This document shows positions 26,647 through 35,606 of a stretch of 64,000 nt of DNA, in pieces. Numbering within the stretch: the stretch's first letter is position 1; each line of letters begins with the position of its first letter. This DNA comes from JAVDCA01 sp963819385 (GTDB lineage Bacteria > Pseudomonadota > Alphaproteobacteria > Rhizobiales > Xanthobacteraceae), in contig CAWFVV010000002.1 in NCBI GenBank assembly GCA_963819385.1, positions 434,001 through 498,000 on the forward strand. Reading direction: 5' to 3'. A model generated the notes under the pieces. It saw only the letters and a list, made by a program, of their open reading frames with translations, had not been told where the DNA came from and did not search any database. The position numbers and the translations under genes were made by a program.

Positions 26647-27267
26647 ATGTTCTACGAGACCGCCAAGAACGACCACGGCCTGCCCTACAACCCGTTCAAG
26701 GCGATCGTGGCGCCGCGGCCGATCGGCTGGATCACCTCGATGAGCGCCAAGGGCGAGATCAACCTCGCGCCCTACTCCTTCTTCAACGGGCTCACGGATC
26801 ATCCACCGACCGTGATGTTCGCGAGCGAAGGCCGCAAGGACTCGGTGGCGTTCACCGAGGAGACCAAGGAGTTCGTCTGCAATCTCGCGACCTATGCGCT
26901 GCGCGAGCAGATGAACGGGACCTCGGCGCCGTTCGCGCGCGGCATCAACGAGATGGACAAGACCGGGCTTGCGGCCGCACCCTCGCGCATGGTGAAGCCG
27001 CCGCGGGTGAAGGATTCGCCCTGCGCGCTGGAGTGCAAGTGGCTGCAGACCGTGCGGCTCGCCGATCTCGACGGCAACGTGACCGACCGCTACGTCGTGT
27101 TCGGCCAGGTGGTCGGCGTCTACATCGACGATAGCTTCATCCGCGACGGCAAGCTCGATACCGCCGCCATGCGCCCGATCGCACGCGCCGGCTATCACGA
27201 CTATTTCGTCGGCACGCCGGAGACCAAGTTCTCGCTCACCCGGCCCAGGGGCGGCGGAGCCGATTGA
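26647..27267 (+). CDS. Flavin reductase family (FMN-binding split barrel) protein
   Basis: The 206-residue protein has the DIM6/NTAB flavin reductase fold: FKAIVAPRPIGWITSMSAKGEINLAPYSFFNGL, NLATYALREQMN and an HxxYFVGTPETKF tail. Such proteins supply reduced flavin to monooxygenases or act as NAD(P)H:FMN reductases. The ATG at 26647 is preceded by 'aaggaaaagagc'. It is 22 bp downstream of the nitroreductase gene, so co-transcription is likely. Confidence 0.9.
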   Translation: MFYETAKNDHGLPYNPFKAIVAPRPIGWITSMSAKGEINLAPYSFFNGLTDHPPTVMFASEGRKDSVAFTEETKEFVCNLATYALREQMNGTSAPFARGINEMDKTGLAAAPSRMVKPPRVKDSPCALECKWLQTVRLADLDGNVTDRYVVFGQVVGVYIDDSFIRDGKLDTAAMRPIARAGYHDYFVGTPETKFSLTRPRGGGAD

Positions 27268-27447
27268 TATTCAAGGTGCGGCGGCGCCGACTGGCATTCC
27301 ACCTGCGTCAACGCGACATTTTGCAATCGGCGCCCGCCTATTCGGATGGAACTCAAAGGCGCCCTCGTTCCTTTACCCTATGGAAAGCATGACCTTGTGC
27401 GGGCGCGGCGTAAGGCCGAATTCTCGCCCGAAATCGGACTCTGAGCC

Positions 27448-28446
27448 GTGTTGGAGAGCCTCATACGCCAGATGCGGAGTTCGGACGATCGATCGACTGA
27501 CGTCGGCGAGATCGAGCGCGCGGGCGGCGTGCGCCCCTCGATCGGGCTCGCGCTGTCGGGCGGCGCCGCACGCGGCTTCGCGCATATCGGCGTGATCCGC
27601 ACGCTGCTGGCCCACGGCCTGCGGCCTGACATCATTGCCGGCACCTCGGTCGGCGCGATCATCGCGGGCGTCTACGCGGCCGGATTCCTCGACGACTTCG
27701 AAGCCTGGGCGTGTGCCCTCAACCGGCGCCGCGTGTTCGGCTATCTCGACTTCAGCCTCGCGGGCTCCGGCCTGATCAGCGGCGACCGGCTGTTCAGCAA
27801 GCTCGACGAGACGCTCCGCGACACCACGTTCGACGATCTCCCGGTGCGCGTCGCCGCGGTCGCGACCGAGCTTCGCACCAGCCACGAGATCTGGCTCACC
27901 CGTGGCCGGGTCGTCGACGCGGTCCGCGCCTCATCGGCGCTGCCGGGCATCTTTCCGCCCTCGCGCATCGGCGGGCGCTGGCTGATGGACGGCGCGCTGG
28001 TCAATCCGCTGCCGATCTCGGTGGCGCGCGCGCTCGGCGCGCGGCTCGTCATCGCGGTCAACGTCAATGCCGACAATTTCGGCCGCGGCACTATCATCCA
28101 GGATCACGGCTCGGACGCCGAAGACGCGTTGCGGCGCGAGACACGCAAGCCGCCGCGCGGGCTGCGCGAGCACGCCGAGCGGCTGGTCTCGCGCAAGTTC
28201 CTCGGCGGGTCGCACCGGCCGGGCCTTTCGAGTGTGATGGTCGAGGCGTTCCAGGTGCTGCTCGACCGCGTCACGCGCGCGCGGCTCGCCGGCGATCCGC
28301 CGGACGTCCTGGTCAGCCCGCGGCTCGCCAAGGTCGGGCTGTTCGATTTCCAGCGCGCGGCCGAGATCATCGCGCTCGGCGCCGAGGCGGCCGAGAAGGC
28401 GCTGCCGTCGATCACGGAAGCCGTAGAGACGCTGACGGAGGCGTAG
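27448..28446 (+). CDS. Patatin-like phospholipase (RssA type)
   Basis: The 332-residue product has the full patatin catalytic set: oxyanion loop GGAARG (38-43), nucleophile S67 in GTSVG and D181 in MDGALVNPLP. Such proteins hydrolyse acyl chains from phospholipids or related esters in the cytoplasm or at the membrane. The GTG at 27448 is the only early start that precedes the conserved core and keeps a reasonable length. A 180-bp gap precedes it and an inverted repeat follows its stop. Confidence 0.9.
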   Translation: MLESLIRQMRSSDDRSTDVGEIERAGGVRPSIGLALSGGAARGFAHIGVIRTLLAHGLRPDIIAGTSVGAIIAGVYAAGFLDDFEAWACALNRRRVFGYLDFSLAGSGLISGDRLFSKLDETLRDTTFDDLPVRVAAVATELRTSHEIWLTRGRVVDAVRASSALPGIFPPSRIGGRWLMDGALVNPLPISVARALGARLVIAVNVNADNFGRGTIIQDHGSDAEDALRRETRKPPRGLREHAERLVSRKFLGGSHRPGLSSVMVEAFQVLLDRVTRARLAGDPPDVLVSPRLAKVGLFDFQRAAEIIALGAEAAEKALPSITEAVETLTEA

Positions 28447-28457
28447 CGCGCAGGCCC

Positions 28458-28558
28458 GTAGGATGGGTTGAGCGCAGCAAAACCCATCGGCCAAGTCGCC
28501 GACATAGAGGCCGTTGATGGGGCCGTTGATGGGTTTCGCTGCGCTCAACCCATCCTAC
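28458..28558. repeat. Long inverted repeat with an internal tandem
   Basis: 'gtaggatgggttgagcgcag' (from 28458) and 'ctgcgctcaacccatcctac' (to 28558) are exact complements and the arms extend inward to 'aaacccatc'/'gatgggttt'. Between them 'gccgttgatggg' occurs twice in tandem. It lies between convergent genes, so it could terminate both. Confidence 0.75.
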
Positions 28559-28576
28559 ACGCGATCTACGAGTCAA

Positions 28577-29008
28577 TCAGGCCGTGCGGATGTAATCGCG
28601 CAGCGCGGCCAACTCTTCCTCCATCTCATGCACGCGCGACTTCACGACGTCGCCGATCGAGACGATGCCGGCGAGCCGGCCCTGCTCGACCACCGGCAGG
28701 TGACGGAACTTGCCCTCGGTCATGCGCTCCATCAGCTCGCTCACCGTGTCGTGCACGCTGCAGGTCATGACCTTGCGGGTCATGACCTCGCTGATGGGCT
28801 CGGCGAGCGCCTGCGGACCTTTCTCGGCCAGCACGCGCACGATGTCGCGCTCCGACAGGATGCCGACGATGCGCCGGTCGGCGCCGGTCACCACCAGGGC
28901 ACCGATGCGGCGCGCTCCGAGCGTTTTCACCGCATCGCCCAGCGTGGCGTTGGGATCCGCCGTCATCACGTCGGTGCCTTTGCGGGACAGGATGGCCTTC
29001 ACGGTCAT
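28577..29008 (-). CDS. Tandem CBS-domain protein
   Basis: The 143-residue product consists of two CBS motifs (about 10-60 and 73-127: LVVTGADRRIVGILSERDIVRVLAEKG and HLPVVEQGRLAGIVSIGDVVKS), with a C-terminal helix. CBS pairs bind adenine nucleotides and sense energy state. It is cytoplasmic and stands alone. ATG 29008 has 'gggaggcgaccc' upstream. Confidence 0.9.
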   Translation of the reverse strand: MTVKAILSRKGTDVMTADPNATLGDAVKTLGARRIGALVVTGADRRIVGILSERDIVRVLAEKGPQALAEPISEVMTRKVMTCSVHDTVSELMERMTEGKFRHLPVVEQGRLAGIVSIGDVVKSRVHEMEEELAALRDYIRTA

Positions 29009-29380
29009 GGGTCGCCTCCCTTTTGATTTCCTTTTGCTGCCCTTGCCGCACGCGCACGGCGCACCGTGGCGACGGAGTTGCTTTCTGACTAACGAAGCTG
29101 TTCGGCGCCGTGTTCCCGGTCGAAGCGTATCGGCGATCGATCCTTGCGTTGGTCGCAAGCTTGCGATCGATGCCGCCGGGCCGGCTCGCAGGAGCGTGCA
29201 CCAACTCTGCAAAAAATTATGCGGCCGATGTGTCGCAGCCGAAAGAGGTAGTGCGGCGCAATATCAACATTTCATTGCTGCATTGCCTCACAACATAACT
29301 AACGCGTGTTCCGGCGAAAGCCTGCCCCGACTTGATCGGGCGTGGCGGCCGGTTCGCCGACGAGAACATGCGTCAAAATG
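29009..29380. other. Intergenic region, nothing recognisable
   Basis: The 372-bp gap upstream of the CBS gene is locally AT-richer around 29220-29300. It must carry the CBS promoter on the minus strand and the end of the rhomboid transcript. I saw no frame, hairpin or RNA gene worth calling. Confidence 0.4.
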
Positions 29381-30202
29381 CTAAGTGTCAGTCGAGGCTG
29401 GCGGCGTCTCGGTCGTGGCCGGCGGCGCATCCGCTCCCCCGCTACCGTCGAGGCGCGGCGGCGCGACCACCGGATCGAACAGCGGAAAGAGCAGCAGGCC
29501 GGCGAGGAAACCGCCGATATGCGCCTGCCAGGCGACCTCCTGCTCGGCGTTCATTCCCGGCACCGCCAGCGTGCCGAGCCCGAACAGGATATTGAGCCCG
29601 AACCATAGGCCGAGGAAGATGACGATGCGACGGTCGCGCAACGCGACCGAGAGCGGCGCGGCCGGCACCCGATAGGCTTCGTCATTGGTCGCACCGAAGA
29701 AGCTCAGCGGCCCGCCGCGCTGGAACGCGAAGCGGGTCGACGCCGCCATGAACCCCGAGATCGCGCCCGAGGCGCCGATCACCGGCTGCATGGCGTTCGC
29801 ATGGGTGACGAGATGTGCGAGCGCGCCCGCGATCGCGGTCGCGGCGAAGAAGGCGAGGAAGCGCACGCTGCCGAACCGGCGCGCGAGCGCGCTGCCGAAC
29901 GGCAGCAGCCAGATGCAGTTCACCGCGAGATGCGTCCAGCTGCCGTGGATGAACGCGTAGGTCACGAAGGTCCAGGCGTCGTAGGGGAGCGAATCCGGGA
30001 TGCCCATGCGCAGCGCGAGCGCAGGATCGTAGCGCGCCGGAATGAATGCGAACGCGCCGAGAAAATCATCGTCCTGCGCGTCGGTGAGCCAATAGACGCG
30101 CACGACGTGCACGATCACGCACGCGGCAACCACCGCCAGGACGACGGCCGGCACGTTGAAGATCGGTTCGGATCGCCTCGTCTCGCCGGATTCTTCGCTC
30201 AC
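29381..30202 (-). CDS. Rhomboid family intramembrane serine protease
   Basis: The 273-residue polytopic protein carries the rhomboid catalytic dyad S145 in GASGAISG and H228 in AHIGGFLAG, and the HGSWTHLAVNCIWL helix. Six membrane segments can be traced between residues 17 and 245. It should cleave membrane proteins within the inner membrane. Start is ATG 30202. No neighbouring substrate candidate is apparent. Confidence 0.9.
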   Translation of the reverse strand: MSEESGETRRSEPIFNVPAVVLAVVAACVIVHVVRVYWLTDAQDDDFLGAFAFIPARYDPALALRMGIPDSLPYDAWTFVTYAFIHGSWTHLAVNCIWLLPFGSALARRFGSVRFLAFFAATAIAGALAHLVTHANAMQPVIGASGAISGFMAASTRFAFQRGGPLSFFGATNDEAYRVPAAPLSVALRDRRIVIFLGLWFGLNILFGLGTLAVPGMNAEQEVAWQAHIGGFLAGLLLFPLFDPVVAPPRLDGSGGADAPPATTETPPASTDT

Positions 30203-30309
30203 GAGGTCCTTTCCTCACGCCGTCGACACCGTGAGATAGGCGGTCGACCGGCGGCGAGCAAGCGGCGGGAAGGCGGCGGGAAAGCGAAGGATGCGCGAGC
30301 GCCGGCGCG

Positions 30310-30810
30310 TCAGCTCGTGGTGATCGGCGCACATTGCGCGGCCGGCGCGGCCTGCAGCCGCAGATGTCCGCGTTGTCCCGTGACTGCCGTCGTCCATTCC
30401 GCATCGATCGCGCGCAGGTCGGCGCTCAAGTTGCCGCGGTGGCTGCCGTCGGTGATGAAGCCAGCGTGGTCAGGGTCCAATTCCCGGATCTCGACCCGCA
30501 ACCCCGCGAGCGTAATCACCATTCGCACGGCGATCGCCGTGACGCGGCCCGCGGTGTCGTAGCTGCCGCAGCCGCGTGCCTCCACGTGCCCGGCGTCGAG
30601 GGGCCGCACCGTATCGAAGTGGATCGCGACCAGCGGCGTCGTGCCGCCATCGCGCCAGCGAAAATCGCCGACGAAGGCGCGCGGCAACTACGCGACGACC
30701 GTATCGACGTCGCCGGCCTGGCCCGACGCCATGGGCGAGAGCGCGAGGATCGCGGCCAGCAGCGACAGGCCGAGTGTCGCGAATACCAAAGCGCGGTGAC
30801 GCGCCGCCAT
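30310..30810 (-). pseudogene. Exported hypothetical protein interrupted by an in-frame TAG
   Basis: From ATG 30810 a signal peptide (ending ASGQA) runs to residue 40, where a TAG follows VDTVVA. The same frame then continues without shift as LPRAFVGDFRWRDGGTTPLVAIHFDTV for another 125 codons, with two cysteines. A single change (GAG to TAG would fit) explains the break. Translation might restart at the TTG right after the stop, but the product would lack the signal peptide. I do not recognise the family. It may be a real nonsense mutation or a base error. Confidence 0.6.
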
Positions 30811-31221
30811 GGATGATCCCACAAGCGATGAAAGGTTGCGCGAAATCTATGGTTCGCATCTCACGGCGGTCAATGCGCGGACGCGCCGGCATCGGCCGAT
30901 CGCAGAAATGCGCGCCCAAGAAGCGCAAGAAGAAGGGGAGGGCCTTGCGGCCCTCCCCCGTCACGCCCCTCGCGCCTCCCTGGCTCGAATTCGGCGATCG
31001 GCCGCGACCCTAGGCAGGGCGACGCGGCCTGCCAATGCGCTCGTCAGATTAACACTAACTGGCGACGCCTCCGGTGCGCGCGCACCATCTGTCGGACCCG
31101 CGGCACGCGGCCTGCTCCGTGACGCACCGATACGCAACGACGCCGCGCGTCTGTCCCGACAGGGCACAGTTCTTGGCTCAGTTCTCCGCGCCGGCGCTTC
31201 AGGATGAGACAGGGTCCACCG
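30811..31221. other. Intergenic region with a 10-bp GC hairpin
   Basis: Between divergent genes lies a perfect hairpin: ggggagggcc (30935-30944), loop ttgc, ggccctcccc (30949-30958). No T-run follows on the plus strand; on the minus strand the sequence after it is T-rich (ttcttcttgcgcttctt). It may be a terminator or attenuator, but no gene reading into it was found. Confidence 0.5.
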
Positions 31222-31809
31222 ATGAAGACCGCGCCCACCCGCAAACTGTTCACCTATTGGAATGCCCGGCGCGGCAGCCGGCTCGCGCCCGAGCGCGGCG
31301 ACATCGAGCCGGGCGCGATCCGCGAGGTTCTCGGCGACAGCTTCATCATCTCGTTCGATCCCGCCGCCGATCATCCGTTCCGGCTCGCCGGCACGCGTGT
31401 CTGCGCGCTGTTCGCGCGCGAGCTCAAGGGCGCCCCGTTCGTGCAGCTATGGGACCTCGCGAGCCGCACCCGGATCCGCGAGCTCGCCGCCGTGGTGGCG
31501 GACGAGGCTGACCCGGTCGTCGCCGGCGTGGTGGCGCGCACCGCCGAAGGGTCGAAGGCCGATCTCGAGCTGCTGCTGCTGCCGCTCTACCATCGCGGCA
31601 AGATGCGAGTGCGTCTCCTCGGCGTGCTCGCCCCGCTCGCCGTGCCCTACTGGCTCGGGGCCGAGCACGTGGTCACGCTCGCGCTCGGCGCCACCCGCCA
31701 TCTCGGCGGCGCGATCGCGACGACCGCGGCGCCGAGCTTCGCCAAGGCGGCGCAAGGCCTCGCGCGTCTCCGGCTGACCGTCCATGACGGCGGCCGAAAA
31801 GACCCCTAG
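31222..31809 (+). CDS. PAS-domain protein of the short 'PAS_5' type
   Basis: The 195-residue product resembles the alphaproteobacterial PAS_5-type proteins: FTYWNARRGSRLAPERGDIEPGAIREVLGDSFIISFD, then FRLAGTRVCALFARELKGAPFVQLWD and the LLLLPLYHRGKMRVRLLGVLAPL strand. These are short sensory proteins of unknown role. I chose ATG 31222; an ATG at 31204 would add six residues. It precedes the PilZ gene on the same strand by 142 bp. Confidence 0.75.
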   Translation: MKTAPTRKLFTYWNARRGSRLAPERGDIEPGAIREVLGDSFIISFDPAADHPFRLAGTRVCALFARELKGAPFVQLWDLASRTRIRELAAVVADEADPVVAGVVARTAEGSKADLELLLLPLYHRGKMRVRLLGVLAPLAVPYWLGAEHVVTLALGATRHLGGAIATTAAPSFAKAAQGLARLRLTVHDGGRKDP

Positions 31810-31951
31810 GCCAAGCCAAGAGTAGAAAAATACTGCCAACGTCGCCGCGCGATTGCTGCGGGCGGGGTCCCGACCTTTCCTAAGGGGGCGTTAACTCGCC
31901 GTCTCTAGGCTGGCGCCCGAAACGTAAGGCCCGGCGAGGTCGAGGCGCAGA

Positions 31952-32575
31952 ATGGCGCTGGTGCAGGCACTGCAAGCCAAGAAGACGCTGCCGCAGGCGG
32001 ACGAACGCCGGCGGTTCCAGCGCGTGCGCGTCAACCTGCTCGGCCGCTACATGCTGCCGGACCGGCAAGAATACCCCTGTCAGGTCGCCAATATGTCGCC
32101 CGGCGGCATGGCGCTGATCGCGCCGGTGACCGGCCAGGAGGGCGAGCGGGTCATCGCCTATATCGATCACCTCGGCCGGCTCGAGGGCAAGATCGCACGC
32201 ATCTACCAGAACGGCTTCGCCATGACGGTCGCGGCGACGCCGCGCAAGCGCGACAAGCTCGCGGCCCAGCTCACCTGGCTCGCCAACCGCCACATCCTCA
32301 ACCTGCCGGAAGACCGCCGCCACGGCCGCATCATCCCGCGCAAGCCGGTCACCCACCTCGCGATGCCCAACGGCATCCATCTCACCTGCCGCATCATCGA
32401 CCTGTCGCTGTCCGGCTCCGCGATCGCGACCGACCAGCGCCCGGCGATCGGCATGCTGGTCATGCTCGGCAGCGTGCAGGGGCGCGTGGTGCGCCACCTC
32501 GAGGAAGGCTTCGCGGTCGAGTTCACCCGGCTGCAGCATCCGGACTTCCTCGAAGAGAGCGTTTGCGGAACCTAA
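31952..32575 (+). CDS. Double PilZ-domain protein (c-di-GMP receptor)
   Basis: Two PilZ-like motifs are visible. In the first, RRRFQR (19-24) is followed by NMSPGG (47-52); in the second, DRRHGR (121-126) is followed by DLSLSG (150-155), the better match to the DxSxxG consensus. The first has N in place of D and may bind poorly. A 207-residue protein of this type senses c-di-GMP in the cytoplasm. 'gcgttaac' at about 31888 is a possible CtrA half-site. A LapG-type peptidase follows on the same strand. Confidence 0.85.
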   Translation: MALVQALQAKKTLPQADERRRFQRVRVNLLGRYMLPDRQEYPCQVANMSPGGMALIAPVTGQEGERVIAYIDHLGRLEGKIARIYQNGFAMTVAATPRKRDKLAAQLTWLANRHILNLPEDRRHGRIIPRKPVTHLAMPNGIHLTCRIIDLSLSGSAIATDQRPAIGMLVMLGSVQGRVVRHLEEGFAVEFTRLQHPDFLEESVCGT

Positions 32576-32862
32576 ACCGCTTCGTTCAATTTGCGCCGCC
32601 CTGTGCGCGCCCCTCCGGGCCCACGCGGCGCACCGCGCCCGCTTCGGCGCATAGCGATACCCCCGGCAAACCTTAAGTCTCAGGCATCGCTCGCGCATTT
32701 TGCGCGGGTTCCGCCGCATGCTAGCGCGTTAAAGCTCAAATTTGAATCAAATGCAGTTATTCTGCATTTTACGATCATTTGACGAAAGTATTCGTCGAAA
32801 TATCTGAGAATTCGCTCTTGGTTTTACTCAAAACTACTTTGGAGACTTAGCCCGACCGCAAA
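32576..32862. promoter_or_regulatory. AT-rich leader with three palindromes
   Basis: This region is strikingly AT-rich from about 32725 to 32850. It carries tcaaatttga (32736-32745), aaatgcag-5-ctgcattt (32749-32769) and gacgaa-4-ttcgtc (32781-32796) within 61 bp. The cluster lies 67-127 bp upstream of the LapG-type peptidase gene and looks like a multi-operator promoter. No protein frame is convincing here. Confidence 0.6.
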
Positions 32863-33555
32863 ATGTTTGTGCGAAGAATGGCCTCCATGGACGACAGGGG
32901 GCAACGAATGCTTCGCAGGGGCCAGCAACGACGAGCGCACCAGCGCGCCGCCATCTCAGGCGGGTGCGCGGTCCTGATCGCCGCCACCGTGCTCTGCGCG
33001 TTGCCGGCGCGGGCGACCGAGCGGCTGGCCTATACGCCGGTGCTCGCCGAGACGCGCGCCCCGATCGGCTGGACCGAATTCTGCACCCAATATCCGCGCG
33101 ACTGCACCGGCGGCCCGAGCGATGCGCGCGACGTCGTGCTCTCTCCGCGTGCCTGGCGCGATCTCGAAGAGGTCAACACCTGGGTCAACAACGCCGTGAA
33201 ACCGATCACCGACCTCGATCATTGGGGCGTGGTCGAGAAGTGGTCCTATCCGGACGACGGCTACGGCGACTGCGAAGACTATGTGCTGCTCAAGCGCCGC
33301 ATGCTGGTCGAGGCCGGCTGGCCGCGCGAGGCGCTGCTCATCACGGTGGTGCGCGACCGCAAGGACGAAGGCCACGCGGTGCTCACCGTCAAGACCGACA
33401 AGGGCGACTTCATCCTCGATAACCAGGCCGAGAACATCGTGCGCTGGTCCGAGACGGGCTACCGCTTCGTGAAGCGCCAGTCGCAATCCGATCCCAACGT
33501 GTGGGTCTCGCTCGGCGATACGTATACGGCCGCCGCGACATCCGCGACGCACTGA
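32863..33555 (+). CDS. LapG-type (transglutaminase-like) periplasmic cysteine peptidase
   Basis: The 230-residue product has an N-terminal signal segment (about residues 30-51, ending ARA) and the catalytic triad of the bacterial transglutaminase-like cysteine proteinase family: C137 in GDCEDYVLLK, H171 in EGHAVL and D186 in LDNQ. LapG members cleave large surface adhesins under c-di-GMP control via LapD. Here it lies downstream of a double PilZ gene. No LapD or LapA gene is in the window, so the LapG role is inferred. ATGs at 32863, 32881 and 32887 are possible starts. Confidence 0.85.
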   Translation: MFVRRMASMDDRGQRMLRRGQQRRAHQRAAISGGCAVLIAATVLCALPARATERLAYTPVLAETRAPIGWTEFCTQYPRDCTGGPSDARDVVLSPRAWRDLEEVNTWVNNAVKPITDLDHWGVVEKWSYPDDGYGDCEDYVLLKRRMLVEAGWPREALLITVVRDRKDEGHAVLTVKTDKGDFILDNQAENIVRWSETGYRFVKRQSQSDPNVWVSLGDTYTAAATSATH

Positions 33556-33624
33556 AACAGAGATAGGAGCTCCGCGTCCCCGGTCACGTCCCCACCCCTC
33601 CCCGTCCCCAGACCGGGTTCGCGC

Positions 33625-33663
33625 GCGGCCGCCCCTCCCCCAAGGGGCGGCCGCAACTTTTTT
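33625..33663. terminator. Strong rho-independent terminator
   Basis: A perfect 12-bp stem, gcggccgcccct (33625-33636) with its complement (33643-33654) and a 6-nt loop, is followed after three bases by six T. It ends the LapG-type transcript and, lying between convergent genes, may also stop the ABC operon from the other side. Confidence 0.9.
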
Positions 33664-33706
33664 GGCAGGCTCGTACGGCAACGCCCAATTCGCGATTGTC
33701 GTCCCC

Positions 33707-34618
33707 TCACCCCTTGGTCGCCCCTGCCGTCAGTCCCGCAATGTAGTAATCCATCAGAAACACATAGATCAGCAGCGGCGGCGCGGCGCCGAGCAGCGCG
33801 CCGGCCATGATCTGTCCCCAGTTGAACACGTCGCTCTTGACCAAGGTCGTGACCACGCCGACCGAGAGCACGAGCTGGTCCGCCGAGGTCGTGAACGCGA
33901 GCGGATAGAGGAACTGCGCCCACGCCACCGTGAACGCGAAGATGGTCGCCGCGATCAGCCCGGGCAGCGCGACCGGTATGAACACGCGCAGCAGGATCTG
34001 CCGGTAGCTCGCGCCGTCGACCAGCGCGGCCTCGTCGAGCTCCTTCGGGATCGAGGCGAAATAGCCGATCATGATCCAGGTGCAGAACGGTACCGTCAGG
34101 GTCGGGTAGACCAGCAGCAGCACCCACCAGTGATTGATGAGCTCGATGCCGGTCACCTCATTGAACACCGCGAACATCTTGAACAGCGGGATGAACAGCA
34201 GCGTCTCGGGGATCAGATAGGTGAGGAAGATGCCCGTCGCGATCGCGGCCGAGCCCCAGAACCGCATGCGCGACAGCGCGAACGCCGCCGGCACCGAGAT
34301 CAGCATGGTGATCGCCACCACGATGATGGAGACGAGCGCGGAATTGCGCAAGAAAGTGAGGTACTGCGAGGAGCCGAGCAGCGTCGCGTAGTTGCCGAGC
34401 GTCGGGTGGTAGACCCACCACGGATTGGTGATCGCCGAGATCTCCTGGCTGGTCTTGAGCGAGGTGATCAGCATGTAGATCGGCGGCGTGAGGAAGAAGA
34501 TGGCGAACACCGCCAGGAAGAAATACGACCAGCGCAACGCCCAGCGCCGGTCGCGGCTGATGCTGCCGCGCTTGCGCCGCGCCGGCGCGGCCGTGGAGGG
34601 TGCGGCAAGCGTCGTCAT
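33707..34618 (-). CDS. Sugar ABC transporter permease (MalG type)
   Basis: The 303-residue inner-membrane protein has six predicted helices and the EAA loop for contact with the ATPase (ELDEAALVDGASYRQILLRVFIPVALPG). It pairs with the MalF-type permease encoded just upstream; its ATG at 34618 overlaps that gene's stop by 4 bp. The operon (binding protein, two permeases) has no ATPase gene in the window, so a shared ATPase encoded elsewhere is likely. Confidence 0.9.
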   Translation of the reverse strand: MTTLAAPSTAAPARRKRGSISRDRRWALRWSYFFLAVFAIFFLTPPIYMLITSLKTSQEISAITNPWWVYHPTLGNYATLLGSSQYLTFLRNSALVSIIVVAITMLISVPAAFALSRMRFWGSAAIATGIFLTYLIPETLLFIPLFKMFAVFNEVTGIELINHWWVLLLVYPTLTVPFCTWIMIGYFASIPKELDEAALVDGASYRQILLRVFIPVALPGLIAATIFAFTVAWAQFLYPLAFTTSADQLVLSVGVVTTLVKSDVFNWGQIMAGALLGAAPPLLIYVFLMDYYIAGLTAGATKG

Positions 34619-35544
34619 GAGACCTCGTTGCCGCGCTTGTTGATGTCGCGCAGGATGAAGACCGCGACGACCGTCAGGATCGGCACCATGAACAGCGAGA
34701 CGGACGCGCCGAGCGGGATGTCGTTGCCCTGGATGCCGAGCCAGAAGGCCCAGGTCGCGAACACATGCGTGCGGTCGATCGGGCCGCCATTGGTGAGAAT
34801 GCGCACGATGTCGAAATTGGCGAAGGTCACGATCAGCGAGAACAGCGCCGTGATCGCGATGATGTTGCGCATCATCGGCAGCGTGACATAGCGCATGCGC
34901 TGCCACCAGTTGGCGCCGTCGATCGTCGCCGCCTCGTAGAGCTGCTCCGGGACGGACTTCAGCGCCGCCAGATACATGATCATGAAGAACGGCGAGCCGA
35001 TCCAGATGTTGACCAGGATCACCGAGAAGCGCGCCCAGTTGGCGTTGCCGGTCCACGGCACCGGATCGATGCCGACCTGCGCCAGGATCCAGTTGAACGC
35101 GCTGTAGGAGGGGTCGAACAGCCACAGCCACGCGAGGCAGCTCATGGCCGGCGGGATGACCCACGGCACCAGCAGCATGCCGCGCCACTTGCGCTGGCTC
35201 TTGCCCGGGACGTTGTGCACGAAGTGCGCGAGAATGAATCCGATCAGCGCCTTGAAGAGCACCGCCGTGATGGCGAAGATGCAGGACTGGCGCACCACCA
35301 TCCAGAAGGTCTCGCGTTTGAAGAGGAACGTGAAGTTGCTCAAGCCGACGAAGTGCTGCATCGACTTGTTGAGCGTCGCGAGCCACAGCGAATAGAGCGC
35401 CGGATAGAAAACGAAGAGCGCGATCAGCAGGATCAGCGGCAGGGTCATCAGGAACGCGATGGTCGATTTGTGCAGCGAGCGCCGGCGCACGCGGCCGTGG
35501 CCGAGCGGCAAGACCGCCGAGCGTCGCAAAGCCGTGTCGACCAT
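34615..35544 (-). CDS. Sugar ABC transporter permease (MalF type)
   Basis: The 309-residue protein has a cytoplasmic arginine-rich N-terminus, six membrane segments and the EAA loop QLYEAATIDGANWWQRMRYVTLPMMRN. It forms the channel with the MalG-type permease downstream. The ATG at 35544 lies 62 bp after the binding-protein stop. The family moves carbohydrates or polyols; the substrate cannot be read from the permeases. Confidence 0.9.
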   Translation of the reverse strand: MVDTALRRSAVLPLGHGRVRRRSLHKSTIAFLMTLPLILLIALFVFYPALYSLWLATLNKSMQHFVGLSNFTFLFKRETFWMVVRQSCIFAITAVLFKALIGFILAHFVHNVPGKSQRKWRGMLLVPWVIPPAMSCLAWLWLFDPSYSAFNWILAQVGIDPVPWTGNANWARFSVILVNIWIGSPFFMIMYLAALKSVPEQLYEAATIDGANWWQRMRYVTLPMMRNIIAITALFSLIVTFANFDIVRILTNGGPIDRTHVFATWAFWLGIQGNDIPLGASVSLFMVPILTVVAVFILRDINKRGNEVS

Positions 35545-35606
35545 TGCGGGCTCCCGTGCGCCGGGCCGCCGCGCGCCCCACGCGCGCGGCTGATCCGGCG
35601 GATGGT

